A DNA stretch of 64,000 nucleotides from Streptomyces sp. CB02056 (GTDB taxonomy: Bacteria > Actinomycetota > Actinomycetes > Streptomycetales > Streptomycetaceae): assembly GCF_001905545.1 (NCBI RefSeq), contig NZ_LIPD01000009.1, positions 461,576 to 525,575 on the forward strand, read 5' to 3'. The translations under genes were made by a program, and so were the position numbers. Every line of letters starts with the position of its first letter. The first letter of the stretch is position 1. Under the pieces are notes generated by a model that worked only from the letters and a program-made list of their open reading frames with translations, searched no databases and was not told where the DNA came from. Shown here piece after piece: positions 16,706-24,906 of the stretch.

Positions 16706-17326
16706 ATGGAGATGACAACGGCCCTGTGGTCCTTCGCCCTCGTCGTGGGGCTGCTCACGCTCACGCCCGGGCTCGACACGGCGCTGGTCCTGCGGACCTC
16801 CGCGTTGGGGCGGCGCCGGCAGGCGTGGGGCGTCGTGCTGGGGATCCAGACCGGGACGCTGATCTGGGGGACGCTGACCTCGGCCGGGGTGACGGCGCTG
16901 CTCACCGCCTCGCAGGTGGCGTACGAGGTCCTGCGATGGGCGGGCGCGGCGTACCTGGTGTGGATGGGCATCGGGATGCTGCGCAACCGGGGCGGTGAGG
17001 CGGCGGCCGAGGAGGAGCCGGAGGACGGCGGCTTCGCGCACGGCTGGCGGCGGGGCACGCTGACCAATCTGCTGAACCCCAAGGTCGGGGTCTTCTACGT
17101 GGCCGTGCTGCCGCAGTTCATCCCGGTCGGCGTCCCGCACTTCGCCGCCGGTGTGGCGCTGACCTGCGTGCACGTCGTGGAGGGCCTGCTCTGGTCGACC
17201 GTCCTGGTGGGTTTCGCCCGGGTGCTGCGCGGCTGGCTGCGCCGGCCGGCCGCCCGGCGGTCGATGGACCGGGTGACCGGCGCGGTGGTGGTGGGCTTCG
17301 GCGTGAAGCTGGCGCTGACCGACTAA
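16706..17326 (+). CDS. LysE/RhtB-family amino acid exporter
   Basis: 206 residues with about six hydrophobic segments, the size and topology of LysE exporters. Family features are the N-terminal LTLTPGLDTALVLRTS, with its conserved TPG, and GWRRGTLTNLLNPKVGVFYVAVLPQF in the middle. An acidic loop (AAAEEEPEDGG) lies before that motif. ATG at 16706 (MEMTTALW) is chosen over a GTG 18 nt upstream; the ribosome site is weak either way. Substrate cannot be inferred. No clear operon partner. Confidence 0.88.
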   Translation: MEMTTALWSFALVVGLLTLTPGLDTALVLRTSALGRRRQAWGVVLGIQTGTLIWGTLTSAGVTALLTASQVAYEVLRWAGAAYLVWMGIGMLRNRGGEAAAEEEPEDGGFAHGWRRGTLTNLLNPKVGVFYVAVLPQFIPVGVPHFAAGVALTCVHVVEGLLWSTVLVGFARVLRGWLRRPAARRSMDRVTGAVVVGFGVKLALTD

Positions 17327-17345
17327 GGCGGGACGGCCCGGCGGC

Positions 17346-17639
17346 TCAGCGGCCGAGACGCTTCAGTCCTTCCATGAGTTCGTCCGCGTTCATGCAGATG
17401 TGCAGGTCGACGGTGGCGTTCAGCTGGGTCCAGAACGGCTCGGCGATGGACGGCAGCGAGGCCTCGTCCGGGACGTCGACGACCATGACCATGCCGCGGC
17501 TCCCGTTGCGGTTGAGGAAGTAGGCCGCCTCCGGCTTCAGTTGGGCCAGTATGCGCTGGACCCCTTCGGCCATCGTTCCGTCGCTGATCAGCTTGTTCGA
17601 GGCCGCGGTGTCGATTTCGACCTCCAGCAGGGCGCGCAT
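17346..17639 (-). CDS. Small conserved protein of unknown function
   Basis: 97 residues starting MRALLEVEIDTAASNKLI; the alternating strands and helices look like a dimeric alpha-beta barrel (ferredoxin-like) fold. ATG at 17639 has GGAAGGAG about 8 nt upstream; an earlier in-frame start adds a Pro/Arg-rich stretch unlike a folded protein. It follows xdhC by 100 nt in the same direction and may be transcribed with it. No catalytic motif is evident. It converges on the LysE gene. Confidence 0.75.
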   Translation of the reverse strand: MRALLEVEIDTAASNKLISDGTMAEGVQRILAQLKPEAAYFLNRNGSRGMVMVVDVPDEASLPSIAEPFWTQLNATVDLHICMNADELMEGLKRLGR

Positions 17640-17739
17640 GATGCCCGCTCCTTCCCCGGGCTCGGGGCGAGTCCGCAACTCCAGCCTCCCGCCGCGCCGG
17701 TGGCCACGCAACGTGAGCGGTGCCGGAGCCGCTCCCGGC

Positions 17740-18972
17740 TCAGGCCGCGTGGGTGCGGGGTGCCGGGCCGCCGGCCGCGTCGCCCTCGTCACCCTCCGTC
17801 CCCGTGCGCGACAGGTCGTGGTGGATCGGCCCGTCCGAGGCGCTCAGTGGCAGGCAGCTGCCGCCGCGCCGGTGGGCGACGATCTCGGCGGCGACCGAGA
17901 CCGCCGTCTCCTCCGGGGTGCGGGAGCCGAGGTCCAGGCCGATCGGGGAGCGCAGCCGGGCCAGTTCGGCCTCGGTGAGCCCCGCCTCGCGGAGCCGGGC
18001 GGCGCGGTCCCGGTGGGTGCGGCGCGATCCCATCGCGCCGACGTAGCCGACCGGCAGCCGCAGGGCGCGTTCCAGTAGCGGGATGTCGAACTTGGCGTCG
18101 TGGGTGAGCACGCAGAGCACGGTGCGTCCGTCGATCCGGCCGAGTTGGGAGTCCAGGTAGCGGTGCGGCCAGTCGACCACCACCTCGTCGGCCTCCGGGA
18201 AGCGGCGGGCGGTGGCGAAGACCGGCCGGGCGTCGCAGACGGTCACGTGGTAGCCGAGGAACTTGCCGATCCGCACCACCGCGGCCGCGAAGTCGATCGC
18301 CCCGAACACCAGCATCCGCGGCGCGGGCACGTACGACTCGACGAAGCAGGTGACGGTGCCCCGGCCGTGTTCGTCGCAGGGGCGGCCGTCCAGGCCGAGC
18401 ACCAGCCGGCCGGTGCGTCCGGCCTCCAGCATCGCCCGGGCCCGCACGACGATCGCCCGCTCCAGGGCGCCGACCGTCGAGGGGGTGGGTGAGAGCGCGC
18501 CGGCCACGCCGTCCGCGGTGACCGCCAGGGTGGCCCCGACCAGCCCGCCCGGTCCGCCTGCCCCGCCCGCCCCGCCCGGTCCGGCGATCACCCGGACCAG
18601 GGCCACCGGTGTGCCGGCCGCGATGTGCGCGATCCCGGTGTCCAGCCCGGCGTCGGCCCCCGGCACCACCGGCTGGACGAACACGTCCAGGACGCCGCCG
18701 CAGGTCAGACCCACCGCGAAGGCGTCCTCGTCGCTGTACCCGAAGCGTTCCAGCACCGGCTCGCCGCTCGCCAGGGCGGCCCGGCACAGCTCGTACACCG
18801 CGCCCTCGACGCACCCGCCGGAGACGCTGCCGACCGCCTCGCCGTCCGCGTCCACCGCCAGCGCCGCCCCGGGGTCGCGCGGAGCGCTGCCGGAGACGCC
18901 GACCACGGTGGCCACGGCGAAGGAGCGCCCGGACGCGTGCCAGGCCCGCAGCTGCTCGGCGATGTCCTGCAT
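17740..18972 (-). CDS. xdhC: XdhC/CoxI-family molybdoenzyme maturation factor
   Basis: Binds molybdenum cofactor and helps insert the sulfurated form into xanthine dehydrogenase. 410 residues. The N-terminal XdhC/CoxI domain has TVVGVSGSAPRDPGAALAV and GSVSGGCVEGAV; a Gly/Pro linker (IAGPGGAGGAGGPGG) follows. The C-terminal Rossmann domain has MLVFGAIDFAAAVVRIGKFLGYHV, THDAKFDIPLLERAL, VGYVGAMGSRRTH and GLDLGSRTPEETAVS. In the same direction as, but separated by a terminator from, the purine permease; the xdh structural genes lie farther upstream. The C-terminal 30 residues are low-complexity. Confidence 0.93.
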   Translation of the reverse strand: MQDIAEQLRAWHASGRSFAVATVVGVSGSAPRDPGAALAVDADGEAVGSVSGGCVEGAVYELCRAALASGEPVLERFGYSDEDAFAVGLTCGGVLDVFVQPVVPGADAGLDTGIAHIAAGTPVALVRVIAGPGGAGGAGGPGGLVGATLAVTADGVAGALSPTPSTVGALERAIVVRARAMLEAGRTGRLVLGLDGRPCDEHGRGTVTCFVESYVPAPRMLVFGAIDFAAAVVRIGKFLGYHVTVCDARPVFATARRFPEADEVVVDWPHRYLDSQLGRIDGRTVLCVLTHDAKFDIPLLERALRLPVGYVGAMGSRRTHRDRAARLREAGLTEAELARLRSPIGLDLGSRTPEETAVSVAAEIVAHRRGGSCLPLSASDGPIHHDLSRTGTEGDEGDAAGGPAPRTHAA

Positions 18973-19011
18973 GGGGGAGGCTCCTTACACGGTTTCGACA
19001 GTAGCGGGAGA

Positions 19012-19046
19012 CGCCGCCGTACGGGAAACGATCCCGTACGGCGGCG
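19012..19046 (-). terminator. Terminator after the purine permease
   Basis: A perfect 15-bp stem, CGCCGCCGTACGGGA paired with TCCCGTACGGCGGCG, around a 5-nt loop. It lies 61 nt beyond the permease stop and before xdhC, so xdhC probably needs its own promoter or read-through. Confidence 0.75.
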
Positions 19047-19106
19047 GTGGTGCCCAAGGCGGTCCTGCCCGAGGCGGGCGCGAACAGGGCGAAGGCGCCC
19101 GGGTGC

Positions 19107-20612
19107 CTAGTGCACGCCCAGCCAGGACTTGACCGGGGTGATCGCGAAGTACACCACGAACACCGCGGTGAGGATCCACATCAGCACCCCGGGCTCGCGC
19201 CAGCGCCCCAGCCCGGCCTTGATGACGGTGTACGAGATGACGCCGGCCGCGACGCCCGCGGTGATGCTGTACGTGAACGGCATCAGCACGCAGGTGAGGA
19301 AGGCCGGGACGGCCACCTCGCGGTCGGACCAGTCGATGTGCCGGGCCTGGCTCATCATCATCGAGCCGATCACGACCAGGGCGGCCGAGGCCACCTCGAC
19401 CGGGACGATCCCGGCGATCGGCGAGAAGAACAGCATCAGGGCGAACAGGGCGCCGGTGACGGTGGAGGCGAGCCCGGTGCGGGCGCCGTCGCCGACGCCG
19501 GTGGCGGACTCGACGAAGACGGTCTGCCCGGAGGCGCCCGCCAGGCCGCCGACCGCGCCGCCCGCGCCGTCGATGAACAGCGCCTTGGACAGTCCGGGCA
19601 TCCGGCCGCGCCGGTCGGCCAGTCCGGCCTCGGTGCCGACGCCGATGATGGTGGCCATCGCGTCGAAGAAGCCGGCCAGCACCAGGGTGAACACCGCGAC
19701 CGAGGCGCTGATCGCGCCCATGCCGTGGCCGCCGAACGCGCCGAACAGGTCGACGTGGCCGAACAGGCCGAAGTCCGGTGCGGAGACGGGGCTGCCGGGC
19801 CAGACCGGCACCGAGTTCCGCCAGGCCCCGGCGGGCACGTGGGCGGCCCGGTTGACGATCACCGCGAGCACGGTGCCGCCGGCGATGCCGAGCAGGATCG
19901 CGCCGCGGACGCCGCGCGCCATCAGCACGAAGATCGCCAGCAGGGTGACGCAGAAGACCAGCACCGGCCAGCCGGACAGCTCGCCGGTCGGGCCGAGCGA
20001 GAGCGGGGTGGGGCCGCCGGTGTGCATGAACCCGGCCTTGTAGAGGCCGATCACCGTGACGAACAGGCCGATGCCGATGGTGATGGCGTGCTTGAGCGGC
20101 AGCGGGATGCCGTTCATGATCCGCTCGCGCAGCCCGGAGACGACCAGCAGCACGATCAGCAGGCCGTAGATCACGCACAGGCCCATGGCCTGCGCCCAGG
20201 TGGTGTGCGGGACGACCAGCGCGGAGACCGCGCCGGAGACGGAGAGCCCGGCGGCGAGGGCGAGCGGCACGTTGCCGACCAGGCCCATCAGGACGGTGGT
20301 GACGGCGGCGGCCAGCGCGGTGGCGGTGGTCAGCGCGGCGGGGTCCAGTTTGGCGCCGGTCGCGTCCGCGCCGCTCAGGATGAGCGGGTTGAGCAGGATG
20401 ATGTACGCCATCGCCATGAAGGTGGTGACCCCACCGCGCAGTTCGTTGGCGAGGGTCGATCCCCGGGCCGAGATCTTGAAGTAGGCGTCCAGTGCGCCGG
20501 TGGGACGCGGGGCTTCCTGGGGCGACGTGCCGGGTTCGTTCCCGGCGGGTCCGTCCTCGGCGGGTCTGTCTTCGGTGGTGCCGGGCTCCGTGGGGATTCT
20601 GGTCATGTCCAT
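19107..20612 (-). CDS. NCS2 purine permease, AzgA type (guanine/hypoxanthine/adenine)
   Basis: 501 residues with 12-14 hydrophobic segments. AzgA-type signatures include ELRGGVTTFMAMAYIILLNP near residue 60, TALAAAVTTVLMG, FDAMATIIGVGTEAGL, ASGQTVFVESATGVGDGARTGL and VVIGSMMM. The first 40 residues are an acidic/Pro-rich cytoplasmic leader. Start codon is unsure: ATG at 20612, ATG at 20606 and TTG at 20624 are in frame, none with a good ribosome site. It brings purine bases in for xanthine dehydrogenase encoded just upstream; exact base preference cannot be read. Confidence 0.9.
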   Translation of the reverse strand: MDMTRIPTEPGTTEDRPAEDGPAGNEPGTSPQEAPRPTGALDAYFKISARGSTLANELRGGVTTFMAMAYIILLNPLILSGADATGAKLDPAALTTATALAAAVTTVLMGLVGNVPLALAAGLSVSGAVSALVVPHTTWAQAMGLCVIYGLLIVLLVVSGLRERIMNGIPLPLKHAITIGIGLFVTVIGLYKAGFMHTGGPTPLSLGPTGELSGWPVLVFCVTLLAIFVLMARGVRGAILLGIAGGTVLAVIVNRAAHVPAGAWRNSVPVWPGSPVSAPDFGLFGHVDLFGAFGGHGMGAISASVAVFTLVLAGFFDAMATIIGVGTEAGLADRRGRMPGLSKALFIDGAGGAVGGLAGASGQTVFVESATGVGDGARTGLASTVTGALFALMLFFSPIAGIVPVEVASAALVVIGSMMMSQARHIDWSDREVAVPAFLTCVLMPFTYSITAGVAAGVISYTVIKAGLGRWREPGVLMWILTAVFVVYFAITPVKSWLGVH

Positions 20613-20817
20613 CCCAAGTGTCAAAGGGGGTTGGGGTGGGCGAGCCGACCTGACCGCCGGTCAACGAAGCGGCGTAGGGGACGTATCGACTCACGGGGGC
20701 ACTCATGAGCAGCGGGGGAGTGCCCGCGGTGCATCAGAGGGTGGTGCGCACCGCTGCGGGCCCCGGCGTGGGCAGGGCAGCGGGTGTACGGGGACGCCTC
20801 CGGGCGGTGGGAGGTGT

Positions 20818-20854
20818 CCCCGGGGCGGCGGGGAAGACGGTCGCCGCCCCGGGG
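20818..20854 (-). terminator. Terminator after the xanthine dehydrogenase operon
   Basis: CCCCGGGGCGGCG (20818-20830) pairs perfectly with CGCCGCCCCGGGG (20842-20854) around an 11-nt loop, 17 nt past the molybdenum-subunit stop. A weaker hairpin follows near 20790-20821. Confidence 0.75.
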
Positions 20855-20871
20855 AGGACGAACTCCGGTCG

Positions 20872-23238
20872 TCAGAGCGGCCGTTCGGTGGTCAGGTGCT
20901 CCGGCCGGACCGGGATCCGGTTGAGCGCCAGCCCGGTGGCGTTGCGGATGGCGGCCACGATGGACGGCGTCGCCGAGACGGTCGGCGCCTCGCCGACCCC
21001 GCGCAGCCCGTACGGGGCGTTGGGGTCGGGCAGTTCGAGCACCTCCACCGGGATCGGCGGGGTGTCCAGGATGGTGGGGATCAGGTAGTCGGTGAAGGAG
21101 GCGTTGCGCACCTTGCCCTCCCGCACGATGATCTCCTCCATCACCGCGAGGCCCAGCGCCTGGGTGCAGCCGCCCTGGATCTGGCCGACCACGGAGAGCG
21201 GGTTGAGCGCCTTGCCGACGTCCTGGACGGCGGTGAGCTCGACCACCTTGACCAGGCCCAGCTCCACGTCCACGTCCACCACCGCGCGGTTGGCGCAGAA
21301 GGTGTACTGGACGTGGCCGAAGCCCTGGCCGGTCTCCTTGTCGAAGGCCTGGGTGGGCCGGTGGTGGTGCTCGCGGGTCTGCTCGACGGCCTCGTCGCCG
21401 AGCAGGTCGACGATGGAGACCAGCGCGCCGGCGCTCTTCGACACCACCTTGCCGTCGGCCAGCACCAGGTCGTCGTGGGTCCAGCCGTAGCGCCGGCGCC
21501 CCTTGTCGAACAGCTCCCGGCGGACCGCCTCGGCGGCCAGCTTCACCGCCCCGCCGGTCATGTACGTCTGGCGCGACGCGGAGGTCGAACCGGCCGACCC
21601 CACCTCGGTGTTGGCCGGGTGGATGGTGACCTGCTCGACGCCCAGCTCGGTGCGGGCGATCTGGGCGTGCACGGTGACGCCGCCCTGGCCGACCTCGGCC
21701 GCCGCGGTGTGCACCATGGCGACGGGCTCGCCGCCGATCACCTCCAGCCGCACCCGGGCGGTGGAGTAGTCGTCGAAGCCCTCGGAGAAGCCGACGTTCT
21801 TGATGCCGACCGAGTAGCCGACGCCGCGGACGATCCCCTCGCCGTGCGAGGTGTTGGACAGCGCGCCGGGCAGCCGGCGGACGTCGAGGTGCTCGGTGTC
21901 CAGCGGCGGCGGCAGCGGCATCTCCTTGGCCCGCCGCAGCAGTTCGGCCACCGGCGCGGGGGAGTCGATCTGCTGGCCGGTGGGCATGAAGTCGCCCTCG
22001 GACATCGCGTTGAGCTGCCGCAGCTCCACCGGGTCCATGCCCAGGGCGGCGGCCAGCTTGTCCATCTGCGACTCGTAGCCGAACGCCGCCTGCACCGCGC
22101 CGAAGCCGCGCATCGCCCCGCAGGACGGGTTGTTGCTGTACAGCGCGATGGCGTGCATCCGCACGTTGGGGATCACGTACGGGCCGTGCCCGAGCGAGGC
22201 CGCGTTGCCGACCACGGCGGGGGAGGCGGAGGCGTACGCGCCGCCGTCCAGCACGATCCGGCAGTCGGCGTAGACCAGCCGGCCGTCCCGGGTGGCGCCG
22301 TGTTCGTAGTGCATCCGCGCCGGGTGGCGGTGCACGTGGCCGAAGAAGGACTCGTCCCGGGAGTAGACGATCTTGACCGGCTTGCCGGTGTGCTGGGCCA
22401 GCAGGCAGGCGTGGATCTGCATTGACAGGTCCTCGCGGCCGCCGAACGCGCCGCCCACCCCGGCCAGGGTCAGCCGGACCTTCTCCTCCGGCAGGTCCAG
22501 CACCGGCGCCATCTGCTGGCGGTCGACGTGCAGCCACTGGGTGGCGATGTAGAGGTCGATGCCGCCGTCCTCGGCGGGCACCGCGAGGCCGGACTCCGGG
22601 CCGAGGAAGGCCTGGTCCTGCATGCCGACCTCGTAGTCGCCGCTGACGACCACGTCCGCCAGCGCCCGCACCTCGTCGGTCACGCCGCGGCCGGAGACCA
22701 GCCGCTGCTCGTGGCAGATGTTGCCGTACGCGTGGGACTTGTACTCGTGCGGCTCGTGCACGTACCCGTACGTCTCCGGGTCGAGGCACTGCTCCTCGGT
22801 GACGATCGGGGTGAGCACCTCGTACTCGACCGCGATCTTCTTCACCGCCCGGCGGGCCGTCTCCGGGTGGTCGGCGGCGACCAGCGCGATCGCCTCGCCG
22901 TGGTAGCGGATCCGGTCGATGGCCAGGACCGGCTGGTCCTGGATCTCCAGGCCGTAGTACTTCGAGCCGGGGATGTCCTCGTGCGTCAGCACCGCGTACA
23001 CCCCGGGCACCTTGAGCGCCTCGGAGACGTCCACCGACAGGATGTTCGCCCGGGGGTGCGGCGAGCGCAGCGCCGTGCCCCAGAGCATGTCCTCGTGCCA
23101 CAGGTCGGAGGAGTAGGCGAACTCGCCCCGGACCTTCAGGTTGCCGTCCGGGCGCAGCGGCGAGCCGCCGATGCCGTCCTTGGCCGCCTGGTTGATGTTC
23201 TGCAGGTTCTTCTGCCCCTGGATGGTCCGCGCACTCAC
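20872..23238 (-). CDS. Xanthine dehydrogenase, molybdopterin-binding subunit
   Basis: Holds the molybdenum cofactor and oxidises hypoxanthine/xanthine to urate. 788 residues. Cofactor-site motifs: GVGGAFGGREDLS, the GAMRGFGAVQAAFG loop with its conserved Arg, AEVGQGG, EVGSAGSTSASRQ, and YGLRGVGEAPTV near the C-terminus, which carries the catalytic Glu. GTG at 23238 overlaps the 2Fe-2S subunit stop by 4 nt. Last gene of the FAD-FeS-Mo operon, followed by a terminator. The three-gene split is the usual bacterial arrangement. Confidence 0.95.
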   Translation of the reverse strand: MSARTIQGQKNLQNINQAAKDGIGGSPLRPDGNLKVRGEFAYSSDLWHEDMLWGTALRSPHPRANILSVDVSEALKVPGVYAVLTHEDIPGSKYYGLEIQDQPVLAIDRIRYHGEAIALVAADHPETARRAVKKIAVEYEVLTPIVTEEQCLDPETYGYVHEPHEYKSHAYGNICHEQRLVSGRGVTDEVRALADVVVSGDYEVGMQDQAFLGPESGLAVPAEDGGIDLYIATQWLHVDRQQMAPVLDLPEEKVRLTLAGVGGAFGGREDLSMQIHACLLAQHTGKPVKIVYSRDESFFGHVHRHPARMHYEHGATRDGRLVYADCRIVLDGGAYASASPAVVGNAASLGHGPYVIPNVRMHAIALYSNNPSCGAMRGFGAVQAAFGYESQMDKLAAALGMDPVELRQLNAMSEGDFMPTGQQIDSPAPVAELLRRAKEMPLPPPLDTEHLDVRRLPGALSNTSHGEGIVRGVGYSVGIKNVGFSEGFDDYSTARVRLEVIGGEPVAMVHTAAAEVGQGGVTVHAQIARTELGVEQVTIHPANTEVGSAGSTSASRQTYMTGGAVKLAAEAVRRELFDKGRRRYGWTHDDLVLADGKVVSKSAGALVSIVDLLGDEAVEQTREHHHRPTQAFDKETGQGFGHVQYTFCANRAVVDVDVELGLVKVVELTAVQDVGKALNPLSVVGQIQGGCTQALGLAVMEEIIVREGKVRNASFTDYLIPTILDTPPIPVEVLELPDPNAPYGLRGVGEAPTVSATPSIVAAIRNATGLALNRIPVRPEHLTTERPL

Positions 23239-23723
23239 GCCGCGCCCTCCGTCCCCGCGCACGCGCGGGCCGAGGCCAGCCGCACCGCGTCCATGATCTT
23301 CTCGTAGCCGGTGCAGCGGCACAGGTTGCCGGACAGCGCCTCGCGGATGTCGTCGTCGCTCGGCTGCGGGTCCTCGGCCAGCAGCGCGTCGGTCTGCACC
23401 AGCAGGCCGGGGGTGCAGAAGCCGCACTGGACGGCGCCGGCGTCGACGAACGCCTGCTGGACCAGGCCCAGTTCGCCGTCCTCCGTGCCCAGGCCCTCGA
23501 CCGTGCGCACCTCGCGGTCCTGCACCTGGCCGGCCGCGACCAGGCAGGAGCAGACCGGGAGGCCGTCCAGGTAGACCGTGCAGGAGCCGCACTCGCCCTG
23601 CTCGCAGGCGTTCTTCGAGCCGGGCAGGCCGACCCGCTCGCGCAGCACGTACAGCAGGCTCTCGCCCTCCCACACGTCGTCGGCCTCGACGGGCCTGCCG
23701 TTGGCGGTGAAAGTGACCTTCAT
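23235..23723 (-). CDS. Xanthine dehydrogenase, 2Fe-2S subunit
   Basis: 162 residues carrying two 2Fe-2S clusters. The plant-type cluster uses Cys40, Cys45, Cys48 and Cys60 (CEQGECGSC...CSC), and the C-terminal helical cluster uses Cys100, Cys103, Cys135 and Cys137 (CGFC...CRCTGYEKIM). It passes electrons from the molybdenum subunit to FAD. ATG at 23723 overlaps the FAD subunit stop by 4 nt; its own stop overlaps the molybdenum subunit start. Both couplings suggest fixed stoichiometry. Confidence 0.96.
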   Translation of the reverse strand: MKVTFTANGRPVEADDVWEGESLLYVLRERVGLPGSKNACEQGECGSCTVYLDGLPVCSCLVAAGQVQDREVRTVEGLGTEDGELGLVQQAFVDAGAVQCGFCTPGLLVQTDALLAEDPQPSDDDIREALSGNLCRCTGYEKIMDAVRLASARACAGTEGAA

Positions 23724-24607
23724 GCCGCGCTCCTGATCTGCTTGCCGTAGTCGTTCCAGGTCCAGGTGAGGGTGCGGCGGGCCATCACGGCGAGCGCGTG
23801 CCGGCGGTAGTCGGCGGTGCCGCGGACGTCGTCGATCGGCGAGGCCGCGGCCTTCACCAGCTCGCCGAAGCGCTGGACCACCTCGGCTCCCAGCAGCTCC
23901 CCGGACTCCCACAGCCCGCGCTCGGCGAGCACGCCCTGGAGGTACTCCTCGGCCTCGACGGCGCGGCGCGGTGTGGGGGCGGCCGAACCGATGCCGGTGC
24001 CGACGGTCCCGTTCCGCGGGTGCAGGGCGAAGCCGAACGCGCAGACCGCGATCACCATGGCGTTGCGGGTGCCGATCTTCGAGAACTGCTGCGGCCCGTC
24101 CGCCACCGGGATGAGCACGGCCCGGATCAGCTCGTCGGCCTCCAGCAGGTTGCGCTTCACCCCGACGTAGAAGTCGTCGATCGGGATTAGCCGGGTGCCG
24201 CGCACCGAGGCCGCCTCGACGAACACGTCCCGCCCGGCCGCGAGCAGCGCCGGGTGCGAGTCGCCGGCCGGGGAGGCCGCGCCGAGGTTGCCGCCGACGC
24301 TGCCGCGGTTGCGGATCTGCGGCGAGCCGACGGTGTGGGCCGCCAGGGCCAGCCCGGGCAGCGGACCGGACAGCTCCGCGATGATCCGGGCGTACGGGAC
24401 CGCGGCGCCGAGCCTCACCACCTCGCCGTCGTTCGACCATTCGGCGAGTTCGGTGATGCGGTTCAGGTCGAGAATCGCGGGTGGCCGGTGCACGTCGAAG
24501 TTCAGCTCGACCATGACGTCCGTGCCGCCCGAAACGGGCAGCGCGGTCGGGTACTCGGCCTTCGCCGCGAGTGCCTCGTCCCAGGTGGCGGGCCGAAGGA
24601 ACTCCAT
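23720..24607 (-). CDS. Xanthine dehydrogenase, FAD-binding subunit
   Basis: 295 residues of the CO-dehydrogenase/XDH FAD family. MEFLRPATWDEALAAKAEYP starts the protein; ALPVSGGTDVMVELN and TVGSPQIRNRGSVGGNLG are the FAD-pyrophosphate loops; the C-terminal CoxM domain follows. ATG at 24607 has GAGGAG about 7 nt upstream (24615-24620). First gene of the xdh operon, divergent from the PucR regulator across 299 nt. Confidence 0.95.
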   Translation of the reverse strand: MEFLRPATWDEALAAKAEYPTALPVSGGTDVMVELNFDVHRPPAILDLNRITELAEWSNDGEVVRLGAAVPYARIIAELSGPLPGLALAAHTVGSPQIRNRGSVGGNLGAASPAGDSHPALLAAGRDVFVEAASVRGTRLIPIDDFYVGVKRNLLEADELIRAVLIPVADGPQQFSKIGTRNAMVIAVCAFGFALHPRNGTVGTGIGSAAPTPRRAVEAEEYLQGVLAERGLWESGELLGAEVVQRFGELVKAAASPIDDVRGTADYRRHALAVMARRTLTWTWNDYGKQIRSAA

Positions 24608-24906
24608 GCGGGTGTCTCCTCAAGTCGTCGCCCGCCGGGTGCCCGGCGGCGTGTCGCCCAGTGAACCGCCGCGACGCGGCCCGCTGGCAGTCACCGATGG
24701 CATGAAGCCCCGGCTGTGAGCCCGCCCGGCATCCTGTACGTTCCTCTAAGGAGGAGAACCTCGCAGCCCAGGTGTCCGCCGGGTGCTACCTACGACCGTA
24801 ATCCGGCCGTGACGCGCGGGCTACGGACCCGGGCGGACGCCCGGCCGGACAGGCCCTATCGTTACCCCTTCACCCTCCCCCCAAGCCCCCGTTAAGGAGT
24901 CCGCGG
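24608..24906. promoter_or_regulatory. Divergent xdh-pucR intergenic region
   Basis: 299 nt between divergent xdh and pucR. No gene. A -10-like TATCGT occurs at 24857-24862, before pucR. An imperfect inverted element (GTTC ... GAAC, 24740-24759) includes an AGGAGG-like core without an obvious gene. The ureide operator motif of the 1-6 kb block is absent, so xdh and allantoin genes are probably under different regulators. Confidence 0.35.

Noticed and set aside
24740-24759. Imperfect GTTC...GAAC element with an AGGAGG-like centre between xdh and pucR, considered as a small-ORF ribosome site.
   Set aside because: No convincing open frame follows it; kept only as a note in the intergenic entry.
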